A stretch of DNA of 64,000 nt from Streptomyces griseoviridis. Lineage in GTDB: Bacteria; Actinomycetota; Actinomycetes; Streptomycetales; Streptomycetaceae. How positions within the stretch are numbered: the first letter of the stretch is position 1; each line of letters opens with the position of its first letter. The stretch covers positions 3,066,001 to 3,130,000 of the forward strand of contig NZ_CP029078.1 in NCBI RefSeq assembly GCF_005222485.1. Direction: 5' to 3'. This document shows, piece after piece, positions 1 through 7,606 of the stretch. A model generated the notes under the pieces. It did no database searches. It was not told the DNA's origin and was given only the letters and a program-made list of their open reading frames with translations. The translations under genes were made by a program, and so were the position numbers.

Positions 1-831
1 CACGGCGCGATGGAGAAGCAGGGCCTCGACCAGGTGGTCAGGTACGCCCACGCCCGCTACCCGCGCCTGCGGTTCATCGGCCAGAACCTCAGCGACGCGC
101 GGCAGTTGCACTGGCGGGACCTCTCCCACCCGAACGCCGCCGTGACCGCGATGCCGACCCACCCCGACCACCCGATGTACCGCGAGGACAAGGTCCGCGT
201 CTACATCGACCCGGTCACCTGGATCGACGACCTGCGCGACTTCGACTTCTCCTACGGCTCGCGCATCCACGGCAACATCGCCGCGCTGCTCGCGGGCACC
301 CCGGCCACGGTGCTGTGCGGCGACTCGCGCACCCTCGAACTGTGCCGGTACTTCGAGATACCGCACCGCAGGATCGACAAGGTGGCGGGCGACCTCGACC
401 CGGCCGCCCTGTACGCGGAGGCCGACCTCAGCGGTCTGACCGGCGGCCACGCGGAGCGCTTCGAGCGGTTCACGGCGTTCCTCGACCGCAACGGCCTGGA
501 GAACACCTTCACGCACGGCGACTCGGGTGCCGCCTTCGAGGCGAGGCTGCGCGGCCTCGACTTCCCCGCCGGCGTGGCCCCCTGGAACGAGGCCGACCTC
601 GCCTCGCTCACCTCCCGGTTCGGCTGGCTCCAGAGCCGGATAACCGAACTGTCCCTGGACAACGCCCAGTTGAGACGGGACCTGGAGCGCGGTACGGCCA
701 AGGCGTGGACGTCGAAGAACGCGGCCTCCCCGGCGTCGCCGACGTCGGCCTCGTCGACGTCGGTGTACCGGCGGGCCCGCCGCGTGGTGGGCCGCCCGAT
801 CCGCCGCGCCTTCCAGAGCGGCCGCCAGTAG
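1..831 (+). CDS. Polysaccharide pyruvyl transferase family protein (5' end outside window)
   Basis: The frame is open from base 1, so the N-terminus lies upstream; 276 codons are visible, ending at TAG 829-831. The segment around bases 235-310 reads DFSYGSRIHGNIAALLAGTP, the conserved C-terminal core of the polysaccharide pyruvyl transferase superfamily, where a conserved His sits in a nucleotide-binding-like fold. Such enzymes add ketal pyruvate, or in some members other groups, to cell-surface glycans. The last 100 residues contain a short heptad-like helix (around ITELSLDNAQLRRDLE) and a basic tail, which may be interaction or membrane-proximal elements. It converges on a GT2 gene in a glycopolymer locus, which fits an envelope-decorating role. 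Family assignment is good; the acceptor is unknown. Confidence 0.8.
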   Translation, partial: HGAMEKQGLDQVVRYAHARYPRLRFIGQNLSDARQLHWRDLSHPNAAVTAMPTHPDHPMYREDKVRVYIDPVTWIDDLRDFDFSYGSRIHGNIAALLAGTPATVLCGDSRTLELCRYFEIPHRRIDKVAGDLDPAALYAEADLSGLTGGHAERFERFTAFLDRNGLENTFTHGDSGAAFEARLRGLDFPAGVAPWNEADLASLTSRFGWLQSRITELSLDNAQLRRDLERGTAKAWTSKNAASPASPTSASSTSVYRRARRVVGRPIRRAFQSGRQ

Positions 832-846
832 CGGCGGCGAACCCCC

Positions 847-870
847 GGCCGGCACCGTGGGGTGCCGGCC
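847..870. terminator. Bidirectional hairpin between convergent genes
   Basis: A perfect 10-bp stem (847-856 with 861-870) encloses a GTGG loop. It lies 16 bases past the plus-strand stop codon and just beyond the minus-strand stop at 879, so it can serve both genes. There is no U-tract, as is usual in Streptomyces. Confidence 0.7.
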
Positions 871-878
871 GCCGTGCG

Positions 879-2099
879 TCACAGCACGGCCGGCGTTCCC
901 CCCGCCGCGGCACGGGAGGTGAGGATCCTGCGGGCCTTGCGCAGCACCCGGCGGGCGAAGGTGCGCGGCGAGTTCTCCCGGTAGCCGTGGAAGCCGCGGG
1001 CCTCGCGCGGCCCGGCCAGGTAGACGGCGTCGGGGATGCCGGCGGCCCGGTCCCTGAAGTGCGGGTAGACCAGGTAGACGCGGGTGCCGCGCTTCTCCAG
1101 GAGGGCCGCGGCCTGCTTCTTGTCCTTGACGAACTTCACCACGTCCGCGAGGAGTTCGGGGCGCTGCACGGCCACCAGGTGCAGCCGCAGCCGCTCCTCC
1201 ACCTTGAGCCGGCGCGCGACGCCGTCGCCCCAGTACCGGTCCATGAGCGGCTTCGCCAGTTCGAGCTTGCGGGCGCGCACCTCCTCGCCGTCCTTGAGGA
1301 AGCGGGGGCCGAACTGCGGGAGCAGGGTGACGAGGAAGGGGCGGATCATCAGGGCGTCGCGGCGCTCGCCCGGGGGCACCAGGTCGGCGATCAGCTTCAT
1401 CAGGACCCGCGCCGAGTCGAAGCGCAGGGTGTAACTCCCGCTCTTGGTGACGTGCTTGCCGTCCTCGCGGCCCACCAGGTAGTAGCAGGTGTAGTCGGCG
1501 AGCACCGAGACGCCGTCGGCCCGCAGATACGCCTCCATGGTGAACAGGGCGTCCTCGCCGGTCCACAGGGACTCGTCGAAGCGCATGCCGTGCCGGGTGA
1601 GGAAGGCGTGCCGGAACAGCTTCTGGGCGCTGAGCGTGAACTTGATGTTGGAGGAGTGGACGTCGGTGCGCTCCAGCGTCTTGTGCCACATCGACTTGGG
1701 CGGGTTGCGGTTGATGCCCTCGATCCGGCCCAGGACCACGTCGGTGTTGTTGCGGTCGGCCATCGCGACCATCCGTTCGAGCGCCTCGGGGCCGAGCCGG
1801 TCGTCGGCGTCGAGGAAGAAGACGTAGCGGCCGGTGGCCTTGGCGAGGCCGACGTTGCGCGGGCCGCTGGGGCCGCCGGAGTTGGCCTGTCTGATCACGG
1901 TGACCGGGAAGGGCGTGCGTGCCGCGAACTTCTCCAGGTACTCCCCGGAGCCGTCGGTGGAGCCGTCGTCCACCGCGACGACCTCCAGGCGGGCCGGGTC
2001 GAGGGTCTGCGCCTCCACCGACGCAAGACACTCCACCAGGTAGGGCATGGCCTCGTACGCCCCGATGACGACGCTCACATCAGGCTGCGTCACGGTCAC
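879..2099 (-). CDS. GT2-family glycosyltransferase
   Basis: This is a 406-residue inverting GT-A glycosyltransferase. The N-terminal Rossmann-like core starts with VSVVIGAYEAMPYLVECL, followed by VVAVDDGSTDGS and the metal-binding DADDR motif (the DxD equivalent) near residue 95. The C-terminal half is of the TagX/teichoic-type glycosyltransferase kind with no clear membrane span. I chose the GTG at 2099 because an AAGGGGGA ribosome-binding site lies immediately upstream; the in-frame ATG at 2123 would put that site inside the gene. It probably transfers a sugar to the phosphate polymer made by the neighbouring genes. Donor and acceptor cannot be read from the sequence. Confidence 0.88.
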   Translation of the reverse strand: MTVTQPDVSVVIGAYEAMPYLVECLASVEAQTLDPARLEVVAVDDGSTDGSGEYLEKFAARTPFPVTVIRQANSGGPSGPRNVGLAKATGRYVFFLDADDRLGPEALERMVAMADRNNTDVVLGRIEGINRNPPKSMWHKTLERTDVHSSNIKFTLSAQKLFRHAFLTRHGMRFDESLWTGEDALFTMEAYLRADGVSVLADYTCYYLVGREDGKHVTKSGSYTLRFDSARVLMKLIADLVPPGERRDALMIRPFLVTLLPQFGPRFLKDGEEVRARKLELAKPLMDRYWGDGVARRLKVEERLRLHLVAVQRPELLADVVKFVKDKKQAAALLEKRGTRVYLVYPHFRDRAAGIPDAVYLAGPREARGFHGYRENSPRTFARRVLRKARRILTSRAAAGGTPAVL

Positions 2100-2199
2100 G
2101 TTTCCCCCTTGTTCACAGAACATTTCTCCCGAATGGTCAGGTTCGGCTACCTGGTAGACGGGTCCGCGTGGAAGCCGGTTGCTTCCTTAACAGGAAACC

Positions 2200-2213
2200 G
2201 TGACTCAGGTCAC
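2200..2213. promoter_or_regulatory. Palindrome matching the Crp-type pattern GTG-N6-GNCAC
   Basis: GTGACTCAGGTCAC is a 5-4-5 perfect palindrome about 100 bases upstream of the GT2 start. It satisfies the half-site pattern reported for Streptomyces Crp. A pattern this loose is expected several times by chance in 64 kb, so it is only a candidate operator. Confidence 0.25.
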
Positions 2214-2302
2214 AGGATTGGCCGAGCTCTTTCGCCGGTAGGCGCGAACGTTAGGGGTCCCGGGTAAGAACGACGGTGAGCGCACGACAAAAAAGCGCAC
2301 GA

Positions 2303-2354
2303 CGGAAAGGGCGCGGTCCCCGAGGAGTTGACCTCGGGGACCGCGCCCTTTCCG
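2303..2354 (-). terminator. Strong 23-bp hairpin after the polymerase gene
   Basis: A perfect 23-bp inverted repeat (2303-2325 with 2332-2354) with a 6-base loop lies just past the stop codon (2373-2375) of the minus-strand polymerase gene. It should largely uncouple the downstream GT2 gene, which therefore needs its own promoter in 2100-2300. Confidence 0.85.
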
Positions 2355-2372
2355 TGGTGCGGGTGGGGACGG

Positions 2373-4490
2373 TCAGCGGGTGGTGGCGCCGTCCGCCTCG
2401 CCGGTCGGCGGCGCGGGCTGCGCGGGCGACAGGGCGTCCGACAACTCGTCCGCGCCGGGCGTCCCGGCCGCGGCGGCCCGCGACTCCTGGCCCAGGTTGC
2501 GGGTCTCGGCCTTCAGCGCGAGGTCCGCCACCGCGGTGTTGAACTGCTCGATGGAGGTGGGCTCGTCGGGACCGAGCAGATACCGCTTCAGCTCCCTCCG
2601 GCCCCCGGCCAGCGGATCGGCGGCCGGGTCGCGCACCGCGGCCAGGAACTCGCCCAGTTCGGCGGCGCTGTTGGAGAGGATCACCGCGGCGCGCACCGCG
2701 GTGTTCTGCCGCTTGAACTCCTCGACGCCCAGCTCGGCGGAGTCGGTGACGGCGTACGGCTTGCCGCTGGCGATGAAGTCGGAGACGACGCTCGAGATGT
2801 CGGAGACCATCGCGTCGGAGACGTTGAAGCAGTCGTACAGGCGCGGGTCGGCGCCGTCGATGACGCGGTGCTCGAAGTCCCCGCAGGAGCGCCAGTAGGC
2901 GTCGTTCCACTCGGCGCGCAGCCGGGCGACCTCCGTGTGCCGTGCCAGGTCGACGACGCCGTCCCGGCTGGCCTCGGCCTCGTCGCGCTTGTCGCCGACC
3001 GCGCCTGACAGCTCCGCGAGGCGGGCCTCGATCCGGGTCAGGTCGGCCTTGGCGCGTGCCCGGCCGGCGGCGTCGGCGGTGAAGCGCGGGTCGGCGGCGC
3101 GCTCGGCGGCGGCCTTCTCGACGAGGGCCGTCACCCGCCGGTGGGCGGCGCCCGCCTCGGCGCTGACGGTGCCGGTGAAGGGGTGCGGCTTGTACAGGAC
3201 GCGGACCGGCGGTTCGGCCTTGATCAACTTCGTGACGATGTTCTCACCGGCCAGCACCAGCGAGGTGTTGCCGGGGTTGCCGTCCCAGCCCTCCCAGGTG
3301 GGCGCGTACAGCACGGTCGGCATCCGGCCCTCGGGGACGGCGCGGCGGCCCTCGATCGGCGCCAGCTGCGGGCGGCCGACCTCGACGATGTCGTCGTCGC
3401 GGACGCCGACGTCCGCTATGGCGTATCGGTCGCGTCCGGCCCGGCCCGCGGTCCACACCTCGTCGTACGCCTTGCTGTACGGGTTGACGCTGGCGAGCTT
3501 GTCGCTGTCGCCGTGGCCGATGAAGACGTGCTTCATGGTGGGCACGCGCAGCAGGTGGATGTTCTTGCCGACGTTCGCCGCGTACAGGGCGACCCGCACG
3601 GTCGACAGGTCCATGTTCATCAGGTGGACGCCGCCCGGCACGCAGATCACCGGGACGGTGGTCGGCGCCATGTTGGCCAGGATGACCCGCTCGCGCAGGA
3701 TGACCAGCGGCCGGGTGTCCAGCTGCTCCATCGTCTCCAGCCACATGTTGACCTGGTAGGCGGAGTCCTTGGAGCCGGAGAAGTACAGCACCGTCTCGGG
3801 GCGGTAGCCGCGCAGCCAGTCGTCGACGGCGTCCAGGACCTTCTCCGCGTTCGGCGGTATCTTCCGGCCGCGCAGGTAGCGGGTGAGCGCGAGGACGTAG
3901 AGCAGGCCGAGGACGAGGGTGACGCCGATGCCGACGAAGCCGGGCACGGACGAGTCGATCGCGGCGGAGACCAGGATGCCCGCGACGGCCGCGAGGTCGA
4001 GGTGGAGCATCTTCTCGGCCGAGCGGTTCAGCAGGGCGCGCGGCGGGGCGTCCGGGATGCGGATGCGGGACTTCAGGTCGACGTTGCGGGTGGCGACCGG
4101 CATCCGGCGGCGGTTGCGGATCAGCGCGACCAGGGCGCCCTGCGGGGCCTGGAGCCCGTAGAAGGCGATGAAGCAGGCGACGGCGCCGTAGTAGATCAGG
4201 TTGTCCGCGAGGGACAGCCGGGCGAGCAGCAGGATCAGCAGGAGCTGTCGGATCAGGAAGCGGATCGACAGGCCGGCCCTGACCTTGCTGAGCCGGTTGA
4301 CCAGGTAGCTGCCCTTGCGGTGCAGATAGTGGTCCGCCAGGTATGTCACGGCGGCCGCGGCCGCGAAGGCGTACACGCTCGGGACGAGCGCGGCCAGCAT
4401 GAGGGCCGGGTAGCCCAGCATCATGAGCGCCGCCGCGGCCAGCTCGGCCGCGCTGCCCACCCGGGCGACGCGAATAGCGGTGGATATCAC
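2373..4490 (-). CDS. Membrane-anchored CDP-glycerol glycerophosphotransferase-like polymerase
   Basis: The protein has 705 residues. About 220 N-terminal residues carry several hydrophobic spans (for example the segments starting AALMMLGYPALMLAALV and LAAVAGILVSAAID). The rest is a TagF/TagB-like glycerophosphotransferase: a Rossmann-like N half, the conserved VFIGHGDSDK (His loop), LYAPTWEGW, LYKPHPFTG, and the C-terminal SDAMVSDISSVVSDFI motif. Between YKPHPF and the last motif sits a charged, Ala/Arg/Glu-rich helical insertion of about 90 residues, not usual for the family. Start is GTG at 4490 with a weak ribosome-binding site. It lies downstream of a CDP-polyol synthase gene, which suggests that it polymerises a CDP-activated polyol phosphate or sugar phosphate into a wall polymer. 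A S. coelicolor homologue in this chromosomal area has been linked to polydiglycosylphosphate or teichoic polymers (from memory). Confidence 0.85.
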   Translation of the reverse strand: MISTAIRVARVGSAAELAAAALMMLGYPALMLAALVPSVYAFAAAAAVTYLADHYLHRKGSYLVNRLSKVRAGLSIRFLIRQLLLILLLARLSLADNLIYYGAVACFIAFYGLQAPQGALVALIRNRRRMPVATRNVDLKSRIRIPDAPPRALLNRSAEKMLHLDLAAVAGILVSAAIDSSVPGFVGIGVTLVLGLLYVLALTRYLRGRKIPPNAEKVLDAVDDWLRGYRPETVLYFSGSKDSAYQVNMWLETMEQLDTRPLVILRERVILANMAPTTVPVICVPGGVHLMNMDLSTVRVALYAANVGKNIHLLRVPTMKHVFIGHGDSDKLASVNPYSKAYDEVWTAGRAGRDRYAIADVGVRDDDIVEVGRPQLAPIEGRRAVPEGRMPTVLYAPTWEGWDGNPGNTSLVLAGENIVTKLIKAEPPVRVLYKPHPFTGTVSAEAGAAHRRVTALVEKAAAERAADPRFTADAAGRARAKADLTRIEARLAELSGAVGDKRDEAEASRDGVVDLARHTEVARLRAEWNDAYWRSCGDFEHRVIDGADPRLYDCFNVSDAMVSDISSVVSDFIASGKPYAVTDSAELGVEEFKRQNTAVRAAVILSNSAAELGEFLAAVRDPAADPLAGGRRELKRYLLGPDEPTSIEQFNTAVADLALKAETRNLGQESRAAAAGTPGADELSDALSPAQPAPPTGEADGATTR

Positions 4491-4650
4491 GGAGAAACCT
4501 GCTCTGGGAGGGGAGGAGTGCCGGTTTTGTTCTGAAGTGCGCAGGGTTTGTGTTAATTCACCAGGTGTACGGATTCAGGCCCCTGCGAACGCCCGGTGTA
4601 CGAGCAATCTCAGAGGCCTGAATTACCGATGAAGACTAATTAGGTGAATA

Positions 4651-6147
4651 TTACACGCCGTCCTGACGGTCCAGCACGGAGGCCAGGGCCTGCTCGAAGC
4701 CGTTGGCCTTGGCCGCGCCCGCCGTGGGGTCCTGCTGGCGGACGTCGATGACGTGGCCGGTCAGCTCGGACAGCAGGACGTCGAGGGAGGTGCGGGCGAC
4801 CGCCTCGGAGGAGAGCAGGCTGCCGCTGGGCTCCTGCCCGAAGGCCTTGGTGCGCATGGGCGTGGCGGTGCGCTCCGGGTTGATGCAGTTGACCCGGATG
4901 CCCTCGCCCGCCCACTCGTCGGAGAGGGCCTGGGTCAGGTTGACCATGGCGGCCTTGGTCGAGGAGTAGAGGCTGTACTCGGCGCGGCCGCGGGTGTAGC
5001 TGCTGGAGGTGTAGAGCAGCAGCTGGCCCTTGGTCTCGACGAGGTACTTGTAGGCCGACCGGGCGATCTGGACCGGCGCGAGGTAGTTGACCTTGAGCGC
5101 CTCTTCGATGGTGGCGTTGTCGGTCTCGGCGAGCCTGCCGATGCGCAGCACGCCCGCGGTGTTGACGACGTAGTCGATGCGCCCGGTCTCGCCGTACGCC
5201 TTGGACAGCGCGTCGTCGACCTCCTCCGGGTTCTCGACGTGGGTGCCGGTGGTGGAGCGGCCGAGCGCGTACACGGCGGCGCCGAAGGACTCGGCGAGTT
5301 CGGCGATGTCCTTGCCGATGCCGTAGGAGCCGCCGAAGATCACGACGGTCTTGCCGCCGAGCAGCTCGCGGTAGGCGGCCTCGTCGACCTGCTCGGGGGC
5401 GGCGGTGGAGGCCAGCTGGAACAGCTTGTCGGCGATGAAGACGTCGACCGGCTGGGTGACCTTCATGTTGTACTCGTCGCCCGCGACGACGTGGATCGGC
5501 ACGTCGGGCAGGTACTTGAGGACGACCGAGCAGTCGTCGGTGGCCTGGAAGTTCGGGTCGCCCGCGGCCACGTCGTAGGCGCGGCGGATGGTGGAGAGCT
5601 TGAACGCCTGCGGGGTCTGGCCGCGGCGCAGCCGGGAGCGGTCGGGGATCTCGGTGATGAACTCGCCGTCCTGGCCGTGGGTGCGGGTCACGATGATGGT
5701 GTCCGCGGACGGGATGGCGACGTCCACCGCCTCGTAGCGCTCCAGGGCGGCCACGCAGTCGTCGATGACGCGCTGCGAGAGCAGGGGGCGCACGGCGTCG
5801 TGGAACAGGACGTTGCGGTCCTCGCCCTCGGCCAGGCCCTCGCGCAGCGCCTCGATGGCGCGCTCGGTGGTCTCGTTGCGGGTGGCGCCGCCCTCGATGA
5901 CCTTCCTGACCTTGGTGAACCCGGCCTTGGCGACGATCTTCTCGACGTCCGGCACATAGCCGGGCGCCATCAGCACGATGATGTCGTCGATCGAGTCGGC
6001 ACGCTCGAAGGTGGTGAGCGTGTGCTCGATGACTGCCTTGCCGGCGATCTTCAGCAGCTGCTTGGGGATCGAAAGACCCACCCGCTGGCCGGTGCCACCG
6101 GCCAGGATCACTGCGGTGGTACGGGGCTTGGCTATGTGCTGGGACAC
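4651..6147 (-). CDS. Bifunctional cytidylyltransferase/SDR reductase (CDP-ribitol-type synthase)
   Basis: This is a 498-residue fusion. Residues about 10-240 are an IspD/TarI-type cytidylyltransferase, shown by the CTP-binding ILAGGTGQRVGLSIPKQLL and the HDAVRPL motif. Residues about 255-490 are a short-chain dehydrogenase, shown by GGSYGIGKDIAE for cofactor binding, a NTAGVL motif, a catalytic Ser region (YTSSSYT) and Tyr-x-x-x-Lys (YSSTK). The domain order equals that of Haemophilus Bcs1/Acs1, which reduces ribulose-5-phosphate and makes CDP-ribitol. GTG 6147 is chosen because AAGGTAGGT lies upstream; the upstream ATG at 6192 has no such support. The product would feed the polymerase encoded 160 bases downstream. 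The exact polyol is inferred, not proven. Confidence 0.88.
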   Translation of the reverse strand: MSQHIAKPRTTAVILAGGTGQRVGLSIPKQLLKIAGKAVIEHTLTTFERADSIDDIIVLMAPGYVPDVEKIVAKAGFTKVRKVIEGGATRNETTERAIEALREGLAEGEDRNVLFHDAVRPLLSQRVIDDCVAALERYEAVDVAIPSADTIIVTRTHGQDGEFITEIPDRSRLRRGQTPQAFKLSTIRRAYDVAAGDPNFQATDDCSVVLKYLPDVPIHVVAGDEYNMKVTQPVDVFIADKLFQLASTAAPEQVDEAAYRELLGGKTVVIFGGSYGIGKDIAELAESFGAAVYALGRSTTGTHVENPEEVDDALSKAYGETGRIDYVVNTAGVLRIGRLAETDNATIEEALKVNYLAPVQIARSAYKYLVETKGQLLLYTSSSYTRGRAEYSLYSSTKAAMVNLTQALSDEWAGEGIRVNCINPERTATPMRTKAFGQEPSGSLLSSEAVARTSLDVLLSELTGHVIDVRQQDPTAGAAKANGFEQALASVLDRQDGV

Positions 6148-6277
6148 AGACGACCTACCTTGGGGCGACAGGGAACGGGGAAATGGTCCCACTTGCGGTT
6201 ACCGCAGTGCAAGGTGAGCGCCGCCCGTCGCAAATGTGCGCGCCATCTGGCATTCACCTCGCCCTGCTGGTGGCCGG

Positions 6278-6305
6278 GCGGACCGCTTCGGGAACGACGG
6301 TCCGC
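6278..6305 (-). terminator. Short hairpin after the sulfotransferase gene
   Basis: An 8-bp stem (6278-6285 with 6298-6305) with a 12-base loop lies downstream of the minus-strand stop codon at 6332. It is modest in strength. Confidence 0.4.
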
Positions 6306-6331
6306 TCGCTGTGAGTAACCGCACAGGGCCG

Positions 6332-7522
6332 TCAGCGCCGCCGCAACTTCTTGAGGCAGCGGTGGCCGAGCACCTTCACGAGTTCCCTGGACGCCGTCTG
6401 GTGCACCGTCCGCGCCTTGGCCTCCGCGGTGTGCCTGACCGGCGCCGCGGCGGCCGCCGCGAGCACCCCGTACAGCGCCTGGGCGGCGACCTCGGGGGCC
6501 ACCCGGGGCTCGGCGGGCGGCTGCCGGGCGGGCTCGGGCGGCACGGCGGAGAGCAGGGCGGGATCGCCGAGCACCCGCACGCCCAGACCGGTGATGCGGT
6601 CGGCCGTCCGGGCGCCGATCCGGGCGGCGGACTCCAGGGCCCAGCCGGGCGTGCTGATGCGTACGTCGTCGGGGGCCGGGCTGCACGCGTTCTTCATATG
6701 CATGACGGCGCCGTTGCGGACGAGTGTGGAATACAGCTCGTCGGGAAGTCCATTGCCGCGGAATTCCTTATTAAGATTCCGCAGCATTTCGGTCTCGGCG
6801 AGTGTCAGGGAGCGATTCGCGGCGTCGGGAACGGGCTGGAGGAGTCCGGCGGGCAGTCCGAGGAGCGTCTCGAAGGTGCGCAGCAGCCCGCCCCGGTCGC
6901 TGTCGTCGACCACGACGACGGTGACCCGCTCGGGGCCGACCGCGCGGGCCCAGCGCTCGACCAGCCGGTCGTGCCGGTGGCGTCGCCAGAAGCTGGGGTT
7001 GGGCTTGTCGTAGGGGGCCTTGCGGAGCATGTGCTCAAGCCAGTCCTGGTAGCCCATGCGCAGCCCGTTCTGCACGTACTGCTGCCACTGCGAGGGCATG
7101 ATCCTGGCCAGCGGGCGCAGCGTGACCAGCACGTGCACCCGCTCCCCGCCGAGCTGCTCGACGATCCGGGCGACGGTCGCGTCGTCCTCGGCGTCGGCGA
7201 AGAACTCGCTGCTGACCACCGAGGTGCGCCGGCCGGTGGCGTCGACCTGGCGCAGCAGCCGGGTCCAGTGCCGTTCGGTGGGGGTGGCGTCGCCCATCAT
7301 GGCGGGCCTGGCACAGGCGGCCAGGGCGGCTTCCATCGGGTGCCTGGTGCGGGCGGGGAACTCCACGCCGTGCTCGGGGAGCCGGTCGCGCGCGGCGAAC
7401 AGGGCGCCCTGGATCGAGGTGGTCCCGGTCTTGTGCGGGCCGATGTGCAGCAGCCGGGTGCCGGCGGGCAGCGGCGGGAGCCCGTTCACGCGGGCGTCGT
7501 CTCTCGTACAGTCCGTCTCCAT
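6332..7522 (-). CDS. Sulfotransferase-fold protein
   Basis: The protein has 396 residues from the ATG at 7522; a TTG two codons upstream is possible, and neither has a good ribosome-binding site. LLHIGPHKTGTTSIQGAL near residue 25 is the PAPS-binding P-loop variant of sulfotransferase-like proteins, and VVSSEFF plus VLVTLRPLARIMPSQWQQ look like the 3'-phosphate-binding segment (Arg-x-x-x-x-x-x-S type). It may therefore sulfate a surface glycan, or use the fold differently. The codons for about residues 235-275 (bases roughly 6700-6810) are unusually AT-rich for the window, with AAT, CTT, AAG, GAA and TAT codons, unlike both flanks. The neighbours are glycopolymer genes and phoD. Confidence 0.75.
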   Translation of the reverse strand: METDCTRDDARVNGLPPLPAGTRLLHIGPHKTGTTSIQGALFAARDRLPEHGVEFPARTRHPMEAALAACARPAMMGDATPTERHWTRLLRQVDATGRRTSVVSSEFFADAEDDATVARIVEQLGGERVHVLVTLRPLARIMPSQWQQYVQNGLRMGYQDWLEHMLRKAPYDKPNPSFWRRHRHDRLVERWARAVGPERVTVVVVDDSDRGGLLRTFETLLGLPAGLLQPVPDAANRSLTLAETEMLRNLNKEFRGNGLPDELYSTLVRNGAVMHMKNACSPAPDDVRISTPGWALESAARIGARTADRITGLGVRVLGDPALLSAVPPEPARQPPAEPRVAPEVAAQALYGVLAAAAAAPVRHTAEAKARTVHQTASRELVKVLGHRCLKKLRRR

Positions 7523-7606
7523 GGTCAAGGGACGGTAGGAGAACGCCCTGAGACCCGGCTGAGAAAGACCTGGGACCCGGATGAGTCCCAGGTGCCGGGC
7601 TCCGGT

